Assembly: GCA_023525715.1 (NCBI GenBank)
Contig: JAKNSD010000060.1
Span: 186,001 to 250,000 of the forward strand
From: Cichorium intybus
Taxonomy: Eukaryota > Streptophyta > Magnoliopsida > Asterales > Asteraceae
Length of the DNA: 64,000 nucleotides
Direction: 5' to 3'
In this document: one piece after another, positions 1 to 15,821 of the stretch
Numbering within the stretch: the first letter of the stretch is position 1
Layout: each line of letters opens with the position of its first letter
Program-made: the position numbers and the translations under genes
The notes under the pieces: generated by a model
Database searches by the model: none
What the model saw: the letters and a program-made list of their open reading frames with translations, nothing else
What the model was told of the DNA's origin: nothing

Positions 1-2
1 TA

Positions 3-262
3 CCACATTTTCAAGTTACACGGCCGTGCCAAAAGTTACACGGCCGTGTAACTTAAAAACGATTTTCAAGTTACAAACGGAGTTTTTTTTTTTTTTGGCC
101 ACATTTTCAAGTTACACGGCCAAGTTACACGGCCGGGCCAAAAGTTACACGGCCGTGTAACTTAAAAACGATTTTCAAGTTACAAACGGAGTTTTTTTTT
201 TTTGCCACATTTTCAAGTTACACGGCCGTGTAACTTTCAGTACAAAAATTACACGGCCGTGT
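3..262. repeat. Tandem repeat of about 100 bp with palindromic cores
   Basis: Two and a half units start with CCACATTTTCAAGTTACACG at about 4, 99 and 205. Each holds one or more copies of the palindrome TTACACGGCCGTGTAA, and the first two end in a long T run. No coding potential is seen. Short palindromes in tandem blocks are common in LTRs and untranslated regions of plant LTR retrotransposons, so this is probably part of such an element continuing beyond the left edge. The family is inferred, not shown. Confidence 0.75.
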
Positions 263-1790
263 AACGTTCTGTTACCATTTTCGCGTTTTGTATCTTGAGC
301 CTCGGTTGTCCGTTTTTAGTTCCGATCGTTTCCACACGTTGGTAATTGAAAGTTACACACAGAAAAATTATAAAAACACAAAAATTCACACTTTCAAAAA
401 TTGACTAAAATACCCCCGGGTTGCCTCCCGGTTAGCGCACTTGTTTAACGTCGTTGGCTCGACGCATGACCCTTGTTTTGTTTTTTTATAACTTCTTACT
501 CGCTCTCTAGAGGTGTACCTGTATGTGAAGATCTTGGCATAAAATATTAGTAATGCCGTGCTCCCCGGCAACGACGCCAATTTGTTGAGTGTCGTAACCA
601 ACAAAATAAAAGAGTTGAAATATGGTTTTGGAATGATTTGTTAATTTACCAATATTTCGTGATTACACTACTTGTTATAAATACTAACTATGTAGTATAA
701 ATGGCAAGTAGGGTCGATCCACAGGGAGCGATGGTCTAATGGATTATACCTTGATTTCACGAGATTTAAACTTGTAAAGAAAGTAACAAAAAAAGGGGGG
801 GGGGGGTTTTGATGTTTAGTTGGAACACGATTGTATAAATGACTTGAGACAAAATATAGAAAAATTGTTTTTGTATTTTATAATTTGGGGACAAATTCTG
901 GTTTTGTATTTTTAGTCATATGATTGGAAATAATAATAAGAATGATGTTTTATAACTTTAATCTTTCTAAATTGGTACTTTGTGTATGCCGAAAGCTCGC
1001 ACATACACCATTCACCTAATGTACCTTAGTCAAGAGAAGCTCGTTAACTAAGACTAATCTTACTAATCAAATCTAGATTAGTCAAGTGTATGCCGAAAGC
1101 TCGTACATACACCATCGTAGAATTTGAATGAAAGATTGCATTATGTTTTATGTGAATGTTCCCAACAATGTTCAATACTCCTAAACAAGCGTTGAAGCGT
1201 CAAAACATGAGATATGATTTTCACCAATTAAAGATGATTGTCACAAATAACATTTTATAAAACAATTACGGATTTCATAATTTGTATGACTAGATTGGTT
1301 TATATTTGAGATCAAATGGCCAATATGAAATAAATAAAAATCAAACGCTTGTTAAGCCTCAAAATCATATCACTAGAAAGATATAAAATCAAACATCAAA
1401 CTTTATATTAAATCACAATCATAATCCTTAATACAAAACCATAAAATTAAGTTACTAGCCACTCATGACTAGTAAAAGAGAAATAAACTTACAAAATGAA
1501 GATAATCCACATTTGAAGTTGCACAAATAACACAAGCACAATGGAATAAGAGATATATAAGATAGGAGATGGTTCTAAGGCTAACCAAACACATCTATTT
1601 ATACTAACACACCAAGGGTAAAATGGTAATTTGAACAATGGCAAACATCATCATTCCAAGACCCACTTCCTTCATCACATGGCCTCAAATCCAGATGGGA
1701 TCTGGATCTGGTCGTCCACCAAGAGAATGACAGCACAAGATGGAATAAAAACTCATAGTGGGAGAAAAAGTAAATCTGGCCACCAGTTAA
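263..1790 (-). mobile_element. LTR-retrotransposon noncoding region (Ty3-type, partial)
   Basis: No long ORF is present. On the minus strand around 550-580 there is a segment resembling the GGCGCCGTTGCCGGGGA-type string that recurs in noncoding parts of plant Ty3/gypsy elements, here slightly changed. Near 705-725 the plus strand reads AGGGTCGATCCACAGGGA, another string I associate with plant retroelement noncoding DNA. A 26 bp segment with GTGTATGCCGAAAGCTCG occurs twice, near 983 and 1087. A G-run of about 11 lies near 796. The assignment rests on remembered motifs and needs a repeat-library search. Confidence 0.4.
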
Positions 1791-1985
1791 AGTTACACGG
1801 CCGTGTAACTTTTAGTACAAAAATTACACGGCCGTGTAATATTACACGGCCAAGTTACACGGCCGTGTAATTCTGCAACACTTTCTGGATAACTTCCTGA
1901 GCTAACTTGGCATCCACGTGGCAAAATAAAGTTACACGGTCGTGTAACTTCTAGGCCTAAAGTTACACGGTCGTGTAATACACTG
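1791..1985. repeat. Second cluster of TTACACGG(C/T)CGTGTAA palindromes
   Basis: At least five full or partial copies of the palindrome occur in under 200 bp, near 1793, 1824, 1842, 1930 and 1961. This is the same motif as in the tandem repeat at 3-262, about 1.5 kb away, which suggests both clusters belong to one element or to two ends of a related element. Two copies carry CGGTCG instead of CGGCCG. Confidence 0.7.
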
Positions 1986-2239
1986 TTTTGTCTTCGGGTC
2001 GTTTATTTCACAACTCTTCCGTTTGTGATCCGTTTCTTCTGAAATTTGACGTGCAGCTTCCTAATGATATATAATTAATGTTCCAAGTCTCAAAATACCT
2101 GCAAAACATACCATTTTACCTATACAAATGGTATTACTCCGAAATAAACACATTAGTACGAAAACATGCATATAGCATGCTTTTATTGGCGAAATACGAT
2201 GTCAAATGAAGTAAATAAACGTGATAAAATGTGTATATC

Positions 2240-2313
2240 ACCCTCTTTGATTGAGAAGGGTCAAACTCGTAATAACTCCTCACCCTCTTTGATTGAGAAG
2301 GGTCAAACTCGTC
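2240..2313 (+). repeat. Direct repeat, two 32 bp units
   Basis: The segment CACCCTCTTTGATTGAGAAG with its following 12 bases occurs twice in the same orientation, at about 2241 and 2281 (40 bp period). Each unit is flanked by ACCCT and AGGGT, so it could form a short stem. It sits in noncoding retroelement-like DNA and no function is evident. Confidence 0.8.
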
Positions 2314-2524
2314 CTCAAGGTATCACACAGTCAATCCCATCCTATATGAAATGCAATGCACAATAGGATGCTCAAAACGTCTTTCAAAAACAACATCATA
2401 CTCTTTATTTGAAAACATCTTTAGAAACCCATTTTCATGCAATGCACAAGTAGTAATCATATAACACATTGCACATAATAATATGCATGAAAAGTAATTG
2501 ATAGCACACACAAAAGATAATAGT

Positions 2525-4481
2525 TGGGATGTGTACTCCCGGTAAACTCACCCAAGGTCAACTGACGAGTCAACACTAACTCCACACAAGGTTGATGCAT
2601 TTGGAGGCTCTCCTAGACATCATCTCATCCATTAAATCATCTTAGTTGAGTGTTAGCTCAAGTCCTTAATCTCACCTCCAAGTCACTTCAACATATCTCC
2701 TTCCTACAATACAAGAACGGAAGATATCATACTCGATTTATCTAAAAGTCGCACTATAAATACTTCTTTGAACTAAGAAGGAACAATCATCCATCATCTA
2801 AAATGAATTCCTTGACCCTCTAATATAAGGAAAATCTTAGTTAAAACATCCCTAAAGTTTGGCATTAAAATGAGGACCCAAAACCCAAACCATAAAGCTT
2901 AAGGTCTAAAAACTAAGAAAACTGGCCAAACAGAGCTACACGGGGCGTGTAGCCCTACACGGGTCGTGTAGCAATGCAGGAAACCCAACCCGTGGCCTCC
3001 AGACCCCCTACACGGGTCGTGTGGCCCTGCACGGGTCGTGTACAGCCTGCTGTAGCTCCGATTTTTGGTCCTTTTCACTCATTTTTGACCCGATTCAAGT
3101 TCCGATTCTTCCCAAAACCCATGGACATCAAAAGGACATTATTCCTTCCCAAAATACACATCATTAGACTCAATTAAACTATTCAAAACCATTTCAAATG
3201 AATCAATTACATTCCATGATCATAACTTCACTCTATAAGCTTAAACCATGGAATACCCAATTCCATTCTTACAATTGATGATTACAAGTGGAGATTCCTT
3301 CTTCCATTCCATGGAATCATTAGGAAATGATCCTCACTCCACTTATACATCCAAATTGATATATTAACTCATTAATCCATCCATTAAACCAGAGATCCAA
3401 TCATCATCTACATGAACAAAACCCATTTCAACACCCAATTCTCATTTTCTAGTGTTTCATGGTTTAAGACTACAAATCAAAGGTTGGAATCCTTAGGGAA
3501 TCATTAGAAATGAATCCCCTCATCCAAAACTACCATAATCATCTATCAATTTCAATATTCCTCCTCTATTCATCAAATCCCCAAATTCTAGGGTTCATAA
3601 CACCCAAATCAATCAAGTAATTGAATCTAGAGCATCCATGGATTGAATGTAGACTCCAATAACTTGGAAACATCAAATAAACATTGGGGAATCATAGGAG
3701 AACCTCATCCCATCATAGAAACTCGGATTGGGTCCAAACCCCAAACCTAAACTTGAAATCTAGGGCTAGAAAGGTAAGTTTATACCTTAGATTGCTTGGA
3801 ATCTTCAAGTGTATGCATAATCCTTCAAAGCTAAGCACAAATCTCTTTGGAAACCATGAAAATCGCCATCTTCTCCCTCTCTTTCTCTCAAAAACGTGTT
3901 TGTGGCTGGAATGGGGAGAACCCCCATCAAAAACAAGTCATCTTCTAAGAATTTGCAACATTAGTCCCTCAAGTTTGGTCCTTCTTCACCCAACACCCCA
4001 AAAGTCGATTATTCTAACTAGAAGTCTCTAAGTTAACACTTATGCCCCAAATATAATTATTTATTTCACTTGAGTCATTCTCAAGGTCAACACTAACCCT
4101 TAGTTTCCCAATTTGGCACAAATAGTCCCTTACACTAAAATTCCTCACAGTTTAGGTCCTTAATATTAATTCAAGGAATTATTTGACCTAATTTAAACTC
4201 CACATCAATTCCTTCATAATATCTTCTAATTTTCCAAATCCATGACTAGTCAAATCTACTTAGGGTAAGTTTGGCCAAATTGACACTTTTAGTCCCTATG
4301 ACAAAATTTCTCACATTTGGTTACAAATAGATTCTAAAACTATATTTGGCTCATTTATTTAGGATATAAAATATAAAAACATATTAAATTTAGTTATTCA
4401 TTTATTTTCTTTATTTACAAAATAGATTTTATTTGTCGGTTTAAGCTCAAAACTCCTAGGCCCAAAACATGGATGTTACAA
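2525..4481 (-). mobile_element. Probable solo LTR, about 1.96 kb, Ty3-chromovirus-like
   Basis: Read on the minus strand, the segment starts TGTAACATCCATG at 4481, a start I associate with LTRs of plant Ty3 chromoviruses such as Tekay. The other end, at 2525 on the plus strand, starts TG. The 5 bp outside the ends are ATAGT (2520-2524) and ATAGC (4482-4486), a one-mismatch candidate target duplication. Inside, at 2938-3050, are four copies of an ACACGGGTCGTGT-type palindrome. No gag or pol coding sequence is attached, hence a solo LTR. The left boundary is an inference from the TG end and the flank match. Confidence 0.45.
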
Positions 4482-4607
4482 TAGCGGGTGGGTTTTTTTT
4501 GTTACTTTTAGACTATTAATACTATGTAGAATTAATATCACAAAAAGTTGCATAAAAATGTCACATAAAACATAGATAGTATTCTAATATGAAAAGTGTC
4601 AACGTGT
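4482..4607. other. Intergenic, nothing recognised
   Basis: AT-rich sequence without ORF or repeat that I can assign. Confidence 0.5.
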
Positions 4608-4835
4608 CTCGGCAAATCTCTATAACGATCCGGCGCAATATCGCTATCTCGGGCTCCTAAATCTCCTAAATCTCGGCAAATCTCGGACATTACCGCTATC
4701 TCGGGAAAATCTCGGACATTATCGGCGAGATTCTCGCTGGCGAGATTACTGACCGAGATTTTGATTTCTATCTCGGTCTAACCCCGCGAAACGCTATCTC
4801 GGCGCTATCTCGGCGAGATCTCGCACGATTGACTG
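4608..4835. repeat. Degenerate cluster of TCTCGG / CGAGAT motifs
   Basis: About ten TCTCGG and several CGAGAT motifs occur in roughly 225 bp, with near-repeats such as AATCTCGGACATT twice and GCTATCTCGG four times. The segment is much richer in CpG than its surroundings. Many motifs are mutually inverted, so the RNA or single strand could fold. It is not coding. It may be the end of an unclassified element or a decayed short-period repeat. Confidence 0.65.
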
Positions 4836-4847
4836 CATAGCTTCAAC

Positions 4848-5275
4848 ATCACCATCGCCAATACCTTTTTCACAGCAACCTCCACCCTTTTAGCCATAAA
4901 GACCTGCCATCACCATCTCTATTGACCTTCGATTCAGATTAGGATGAGAGAGGCAAGGGATGCAAAGTGAGAAACACATAAGAATTGGGGAAGAGATTAG
5001 CACTTCAGTTTAGATTACAGGGAGAAATATGAAGGACGAAAATAGAGAAAGACAAACAGAAGTTATGGACCTTGAATTCTTTGGTATCTACCATAACACG
5101 CCATCATGCCAACCACCATCACCATCATATCGCTACCGACAATACCCTTCTTCACAAGAAGACCTCGACCCATTTAACCAAAAAGAATCGACATCACCAT
5201 GTTTATTGACTTTTGATTCAGATAAGAAGGAGAGAGGTAAGGACAGTAGGACACAAAGTGAGACACACATCAGAC
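4848..5275 (+). repeat. Diverged direct duplication, period about 270 bp
   Basis: The block 4848-4985 (CATCACCATCGCCAATACC through the AAAGTGAGA stretch) is repeated in diverged form at about 5117-5270, with the same order of landmarks: ATCACCATC, CAATACC, TTCACA, CCCATTTA or CCCTTTTAG, CATCACCAT, TTGATTCAGAT and CAAAGTGAGA. An 86-codon ORF over the second copy has no recognisable domain and I do not treat it as a gene. Confidence 0.6.
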
Positions 5276-6366
<1,091 letters not shown>

Positions 6367-7152
6367 TGCATTTTAAAATTTCTTTACGTCTTAAAATCAT
6401 TAAATCAATTTCTTTACGTCTTTAGATTACTAATTTTCTAATGAAGTTTCTAATTCAATCCAATCTTCAAATTCAATATGATCTTAAACATACTCGGTAA
6501 AATACGATGGGTAGGATTCATCATAGAACCATGTAACCATATTTACTCATTTGGCAACAACAAAAAAAGTTGATTCTTGCATACCTTTAAGGCCTTATCA
6601 CTACAACTGAGAAGAAAATCAGATGAAGGTATAAAGGTTATAGAATTATGATTCTTTAAGATGGAGTTATTGCCGATTATTAAAGTCGATTCTTGAAGTC
6701 TATTGATGGTCCTATGGTTAATCTCCCACGTTGGCATTGGGGCATGTTGATGTTAGTCGCTCAGATGATGCAATTTACTATTTCTTTTTAAAAAAATAGT
6801 TTTACGACTATAATCTTTATTTAATTGTATCCTTGCGATGAGAACGTGTTGTTCTGAAAGTAGAGTTTTTAATGAAGGTATCAGATTCAAATCGGGGACA
6901 AGCTTTCCTTCATTGTTTTCTTTCATGATTCAACGATCACATGATGACCTTAGAGGCTGGAGGGACTGTGGCAGTATGGCACGATGACCATCTCAACTCT
7001 TTAGCAACCATGTCACCACCACCTTACTTTGACCATACACCAACCTCATTTTGGCAATGATGGTTGGGTGGTTCAAACATGTAATTTCTTTTATTTTTCT
7101 TTGTTAATTCAAAAGTTGGTGGGACACTTAATCTTATTGGTTGAGTGCATTG

Positions 7153-7153
<1 letters not shown>
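6367..7153. other. Intergenic, nothing recognised
   Basis: A short duplicated phrase, TTTCTTTACGTCTT, occurs near 6380 and 6410. A 64-codon minus-strand ORF near 6543-6737 shows no domain. No gene is supported. Confidence 0.5.

Positions 7154-7204
<51 letters not shown>
7154..7204 (+). repeat. (CT)n microsatellite
   Basis: About 25 uninterrupted CT dinucleotides. ORFs crossing it are low-complexity artefacts. Confidence 0.95.
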
Positions 7205-9882
<2,678 letters not shown>

Positions 9883-9997
9883 TACACACATGCTTGTAGA
9901 GCATAAAAATGATAAATTTTGATATTTTTGTTTTTTTATTTGAAGAATGAAATCAAAACACAAAATTATATAAAAAACCTTAATCAAAGAAAAAATA

Positions 9998-11800
9998 TGT
10001 AACATCCCATTTGTTTTTAAAATATATAATAAATTACCTTTTCTTTATTTCTAAACCCAATTAGAGTACATTTAAAAAGACTTGCGGAAGTTTTAGTCCA
10101 ATGTACAATCAAAATATCATAATGAAAACTAAAATGATGAAAATGAGAGACGTTTTGCAGTCACACCAGTTTCTTTCATCTATCAACCCGGAGGGTTCTA
10201 AAAAAGATTAATAAACAAATAGTAAGCACAAAGCTTAGTGAGCATACACATGACTCACACATTATATCAATCACATACATGACTGTAACACTTATCACAT
10301 AACATGTAAACACATAACACTTGATACTTAGTCTCTAACACATAACACATAAATGTTGGTACCAACTTTCTGATATGGTCAATTTCCCCGAAAGAATTTT
10401 CCTCACCTTGTTACTTGGTCAGTCTGTCTAGTGTGTCTGACCAATTCCTTCAAAGTGCTTGTCTTGGCCACATGATCACATAACATCAGACACACTGAAC
10501 AAGTTACACTTAACACACATTGTCAACATAATATATAACTTAGTGTAACTCACGTGATAGTAAAAACAATATAAGTGATGTGTGCTAGGATGAACTTCTA
10601 CTTCTGATCAACCTACATACATCACCAATGGTCACCATTTAGAACTCGACTTAACTTGCTACTCATTACGCTTTATTTGCTATACATTTTAGTCCTTTTT
10701 TATCTACTTATTAAGCCTTGAACCATAGGTATTAAGTCACATGGCTACTTATCTTTCAAGGTCTAATTAAGTCATTTAGAGTGTATATTAAGGGCTTGGT
10801 TAATAAAGACTTATAATATAAAATTTATCAAGTTTTCACATGAAGTCTTTTCGACCACTTCTTACTATTCTATCCATAACTTCTGAACCATAAGTCCAAT
10901 TATGATATTCTATATATTTTTGAAAACTAAACTTGATTTCCTATGCTTCTCATCTCACGTGATTTTTCCTAATTTCGCACTGAGTTTTTTTTCAAAAAAG
11001 TCTGCAAGTTTGGGCATTATTGCTATTACAAACTTTAATGTATTTTTCTTAGTTTTAACTTATTTTTCTTGATCATTCACTTGATTTAACATCTATTAAG
11101 TCCTTAATGACATAAGGTTAGATTAATAGCATTAAGGAGTTCTTTAAGACTTTCTAAAGGGTTAAGACAAAGTCTCGAAGCTAATGACAATAAAATCGAT
11201 GATATAAACCCACATAAAATCATGACTTTACACTAGGGTTTTAATTAGCATATTAACCCAATAAGCACTTAGAAATCAATAAGGGTCTGGACCTTAAAGT
11301 TCATTACAACCACCATGAGATGGTGGTGACCCGGTGGTCTCACGGTGGTTTAAAACCTACACACACCGAATATCAAACTAGAAAGAATAAGGACCATAGT
11401 TTAGAAGACCAAGGACCAAACAAGTTGTAAAGTTCAACCCACCACAACCACCATTGCATGGTGGTCATGTGGCAGCATAGTGTGGCTAACAGGAAGTTAC
11501 ATGGTGGTTAAAACACACACACAACACCAAGGTACAAAAAACCGAAAAAGCAAAGACAATAACTTGAACTTTACATGATCATGGGCTGGAATGAATAACA
11601 AACCCTAACCACCATTCCGCGGTGGTCTATTGGCAGTGGTGAGGTGGTCAGGCGGTGACCATAGGCTTCCGGCAGTGATTCTAGATGGCGGTACAAAAAA
11701 ACGAACATAATACTTATCGCTTGAGCTCGGAAAAACCACCAACGACTCTCGGACCCTTCTCATTCCTTTTTCGGTAGCGAGAATATGGCTTCATATATAT
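9998..11800 (+). mobile_element. LTR-like sequence starting TGTAACATCCC, 3' end uncertain
   Basis: The plus strand begins TGTAACATCCC at 9998, the same start type as the minus-strand LTR ending at 4481. No gag or pol follows. Between 11308 and 11680 three diverged units of about 150 bp each contain an inverted ACCACCAT...ATGGTGGT hairpin. I could not find a matching TSD or a clear CA end, so the right boundary is a guess. It is most likely a solo or truncated LTR of a Ty3-type element. Confidence 0.4.
11308..11680 (+). repeat. Three ACCACC/GGTGGT hairpins in about 150 bp steps
   Basis: Hairpin-capable cores lie near 11309 (ACCACCATGAGATGGTGGT), 11449 (ACCACCATTGCATGGTGGT) and 11609 (ACCACCATTCCGCGGTGGT). 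Each is followed by further GTGG words and an A-rich stretch. The arrangement parallels the ACACGGCCGTGT clusters elsewhere, but with a different core. Confidence 0.75.
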
Positions 11801-12471
11801 AGTCTGTTTGAGAATATGGTATGAGATTGTGTTGTTTTTATGTAAAAACTACTTTCTTTTGGAGGCTCGATGCTCTAAATATTCAAACACGTTACAATGT
11901 TTGACTAAAAGCATGTATACAACTTTGACTTGTTTTCCACTAGGTCATATGAGTCTCAGACTTTCCTTTGCATTACTTTTAATATAATAATCTTGCATTA
12001 AATTGATTTATATTATGTGTGTATATGGTTAATGTATTAATCTTGCTCGTTTCCTCAATAGTGGGTGCCCTCATTTAACAATGAGGTTGCGTACTTTGAA
12101 ACTTCTAAAATGATAAGTATTAATCTATGTTTTACTAAAATAAATCCATACAAGAAGCAACTAGAGAGGATGTCTATGAACCTTCCTAGATTTGTATTAT
12201 CAATACGCCTAAAATTGCCATTTTCATTTTTTCCATCAAATTTTTGCTGATATAGTGGCAGGGACAAGGTTTTTTTTTTCTTGGTTATGTGCTATATTGC
12301 TAAAATGATAAATAAATAAATGATGTCTCATGACGGGGGGAAGTGCATTCTTTGAAATATATTGATAAGAAAAGCCATTGCACCTTTCCAAAAAAATGCC
12401 AGTACTCTTCCAAGCTATAAAAACTTACATGTCTTCTACATGATGAAAAACTGAGTTATTGTAATACTCAG

Positions 12472-12608
12472 TTTTTTTAGAACGACAAGTTAACCTACTC
12501 CTAATCCTAAACTACACATTAATATCACATATGTCTCATACGAGACTTAACCCTCGACCTCAAGTAGGGAGGGCAACACCTGATGCCGCTGGGCTAGAAG
12601 CCCTTAGC
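12472..12608 (-). mobile_element. tRNA-derived SINE, 137 bp, with 12 bp target duplications
   Basis: On the minus strand the 5' part contains TAGCCCAGCGG (12596-12586), a perfect match to the pol III A box TRGCNNAGYGG. About 25 bp downstream is GAGGTCGAGGGTT (12561-12549), resembling a B box, and the element ends in a short A run (T run at 12472-12478). It is flanked by TGTAATACTCAG (12460-12471) and TGTAATACTAAG (12609-12620), a one-mismatch target site duplication. SINEs are transcribed by RNA polymerase III and mobilised by LINE proteins. The family name is unknown to me. Confidence 0.75.
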
Positions 12609-12620
12609 TGTAATACTAAG

Positions 12621-13507
12621 TAGCATTTGAATTATAGTTTTTGTTTTCTTAACAAATTCAGTGAAAAATTAAGTATCATTTTAATTATACTTTCTTGTTT
12701 TCTTAACAAATTATAGTTTCTTATATGAATAGTTCTTGATAATTATAAATGATTTAAAGGTTTTAAATATCTGAATACAATTTTAAATTTTTAATCCATT
12801 TGTTTATTTAATTATGTTAGTTATACTTTTTCACTTTACTCTTTTAACTTCTAATAAACATAACATAATCTAGCATATCTTTGAATAAATAAGTAAAAAT
12901 ACAGCCTCTAAAATTGTGTTGTTTGGTTAGCAAAAAATATTTGTCTTGATTCTAGATAATATTTAAATAACATGATAGGTTATTTGTTTAATATGATATT
13001 TTTAAATTTACCAACAATATAAACATCTATGTAAATTTATTTAATAAACTATTGTACTTATAATTGAACATTAAAAAATTATTGATTAAAGTAAGTATAT
13101 TAGATTAATAATTATAAAGTGAGTGTTTCAAATAAAAAATATTTAATTTATGTTTTGGATTTAACAACATATTTAAATTAACAAATTAGTTATATTATGT
13201 TGAAGATAAAGATTTAATATTGAAGTTATAATAATAAAAAGTTAATAATGAAATTAAAATAATAAAAGATTTGATGTATTGATTCAAAAAAGTTGAGAAG
13301 TTGAAAGTTTCGTATGGTTAGATTAAAAATGTTTTTTTTATAATAGATATAGATATTATTATCTATTTATTTATAATAATTGCAATGTTTGACCAAAACT
13401 TAGTCTAGCACTTACTATTTCAAAGTTAATGATAAATTATTTTTAATAACGTATATTTGTCAATATTTGTTACACTATTTCATTTTACTCAAGGCACATA
13501 TGTTTGC

Positions 13508-13511
<4 letters not shown>
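12621..13511. other. AT-rich intergenic sequence
   Basis: GTTTTCTTAACAAATT occurs twice, near 12643 and 12697, as part of a local duplication. Otherwise it is AT-rich sequence with no ORF, RNA gene or element boundary that I can support. Confidence 0.5.

Positions 13512-13586
<75 letters not shown>
13512..13586. repeat. (TA)n microsatellite
   Basis: About 75 bp of uninterrupted TA. It bounds the left side of the segment 13587-14168, whose other side is also a TA array. Confidence 0.95.
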
Positions 13587-14439
<853 letters not shown>

Positions 14440-14440
14440 T

Positions 14441-15722
14441 AGGATCCGGTAGGAACCCAAAATCCGGTAGGAACCGCGAGAACTCTTATCGTCTAATCAT
14501 TCTCCTAAGGGCAATAACGTCAAACATCTTCCTTCGACGCGACGCAATCACGTGCGACGCACGTCCACGGAACGAAATACGGACTCGATGATACAATCAT
14601 ATGTGACGCATGTTCGTCCAACGTGATTTAAGTGAGTTTTTTTCTCTTTTTTTTCCTTTTTCGTTTTTTTTCGTTTTTTTATTTTTTATTATTTATTTAT
14701 TTATTTATTAAAAAAAATTATTTATTTTTTCAAATTTTTCTTTTATTTTCGATTATTCTCGGTTTTTACATTTTTATTTTTTTTATTTTTTTATTTTTTT
14801 AATATTGTAATATTTTTATATTTTTTTTATTCTACAGTACTCGATTTTTAATTTTTTTGTTTTTTTTCATTTTTGATGTATATTTTTTAATCTTAATTTT
14901 AACGTTTTCTTTTTCGTATTTTTAATCTAATCATTTTGGATCATGATATTTTTAATCATAACGTTTTGGATCATGTATTTTTGGATCATAGTTTTTTTTT
15001 TGCATCTTGGATCATAAGTTTTGAATTATTTTGTCGTTGTATATTTTTTTAACTTGTTTTGGATCATAACGACTTATGGATCTTGAATCATAACGAATAT
15101 TGCATCTTGGATCATAAGTTTTGAATCATAAAACATATTTTAGTTTTAATATTTTTGGATCATATCTATTTTTTTGCTATTTTGATGAGTTTTTTACTTA
15201 AAATATAAAAATGAACACGAAAATAACCTTTTTTTTTCAATTTTTTTTCAAACTTACTAATATAATATCTACAATTATCCATTAAATATTCATAATTTTT
15301 GGAATTTTTTTTAATTTTTGATTTTTTATAATAATAAAAAATAAAAAAATAATTTTTTTCAAATTTTCATGATTGTGCTTGTTTTGTAGAGAATTAGATT
15401 TTAAAAATTTTGGTTTTTTTAGAATTTTTTACAAAGAAAAAAAATTTATGGCTCAAAAACTAAGCGGGGGGAATAAAAAAACACAGCAAACCATATAGCA
15501 ACAAGTGTCGCAATCTGGTGGGGGGTCTCGTTGCAATTACCATATTACCCTTATTAATTTGTATTATCCACCCAATAGTTTTGATTTTTATACAAGTAGC
15601 CCCCCACGCTTTTAAGACGTGACATTTTATTCATATTGAATCTTATCCACCTATTTTTCATGATTAAAGGTCCAGATTTGTTTTTACGGTTCTTACTGGA
15701 TTTTGGGTTCCTGCACGATCCT
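14441..15722. mobile_element. TA-microsatellite-associated TIR element, copy 1 (1282 bp)
   Basis: The left end AGGATCCGGTAGGAACCC... and the right end, reverse complement AGGATCGTGCAGGAACCC..., form 37 bp terminal inverted repeats matching at about 31 of 37 positions. (TA)n arrays abut both sides, so a target duplication cannot be read. There is no transposase ORF, so it is non-autonomous. The interior is AT-rich, with about a dozen TTGGATCAT-type words between 14930 and 15175. A second copy lies at 62285-63589 with the same order throughout. Rice Micron elements have a similar habit; equivalence is inferred. The 1.3 kb size is long for a MITE. Confidence 0.75.
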
Positions 15723-15723
15723 A

Positions 15724-15727
<4 letters not shown>

Positions 15728-15817
<90 letters not shown>
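15728..15817. repeat. (TA)n microsatellite broken by a Helitron
   Basis: TA array followed by CATACATA, then the CTAG end of the Helitron at 15826. The other Helitron flank is TACACACACA, so the original array was probably compound TA/CA. Confidence 0.9.

Positions 15818-15821
<4 letters not shown>

Noticed and set aside
1..360. CRISPR-like array of spaced palindromes
   Set aside because: Spacing is irregular and the spacers repeat too. The context is a plant retroelement, and no cas genes exist in the window.
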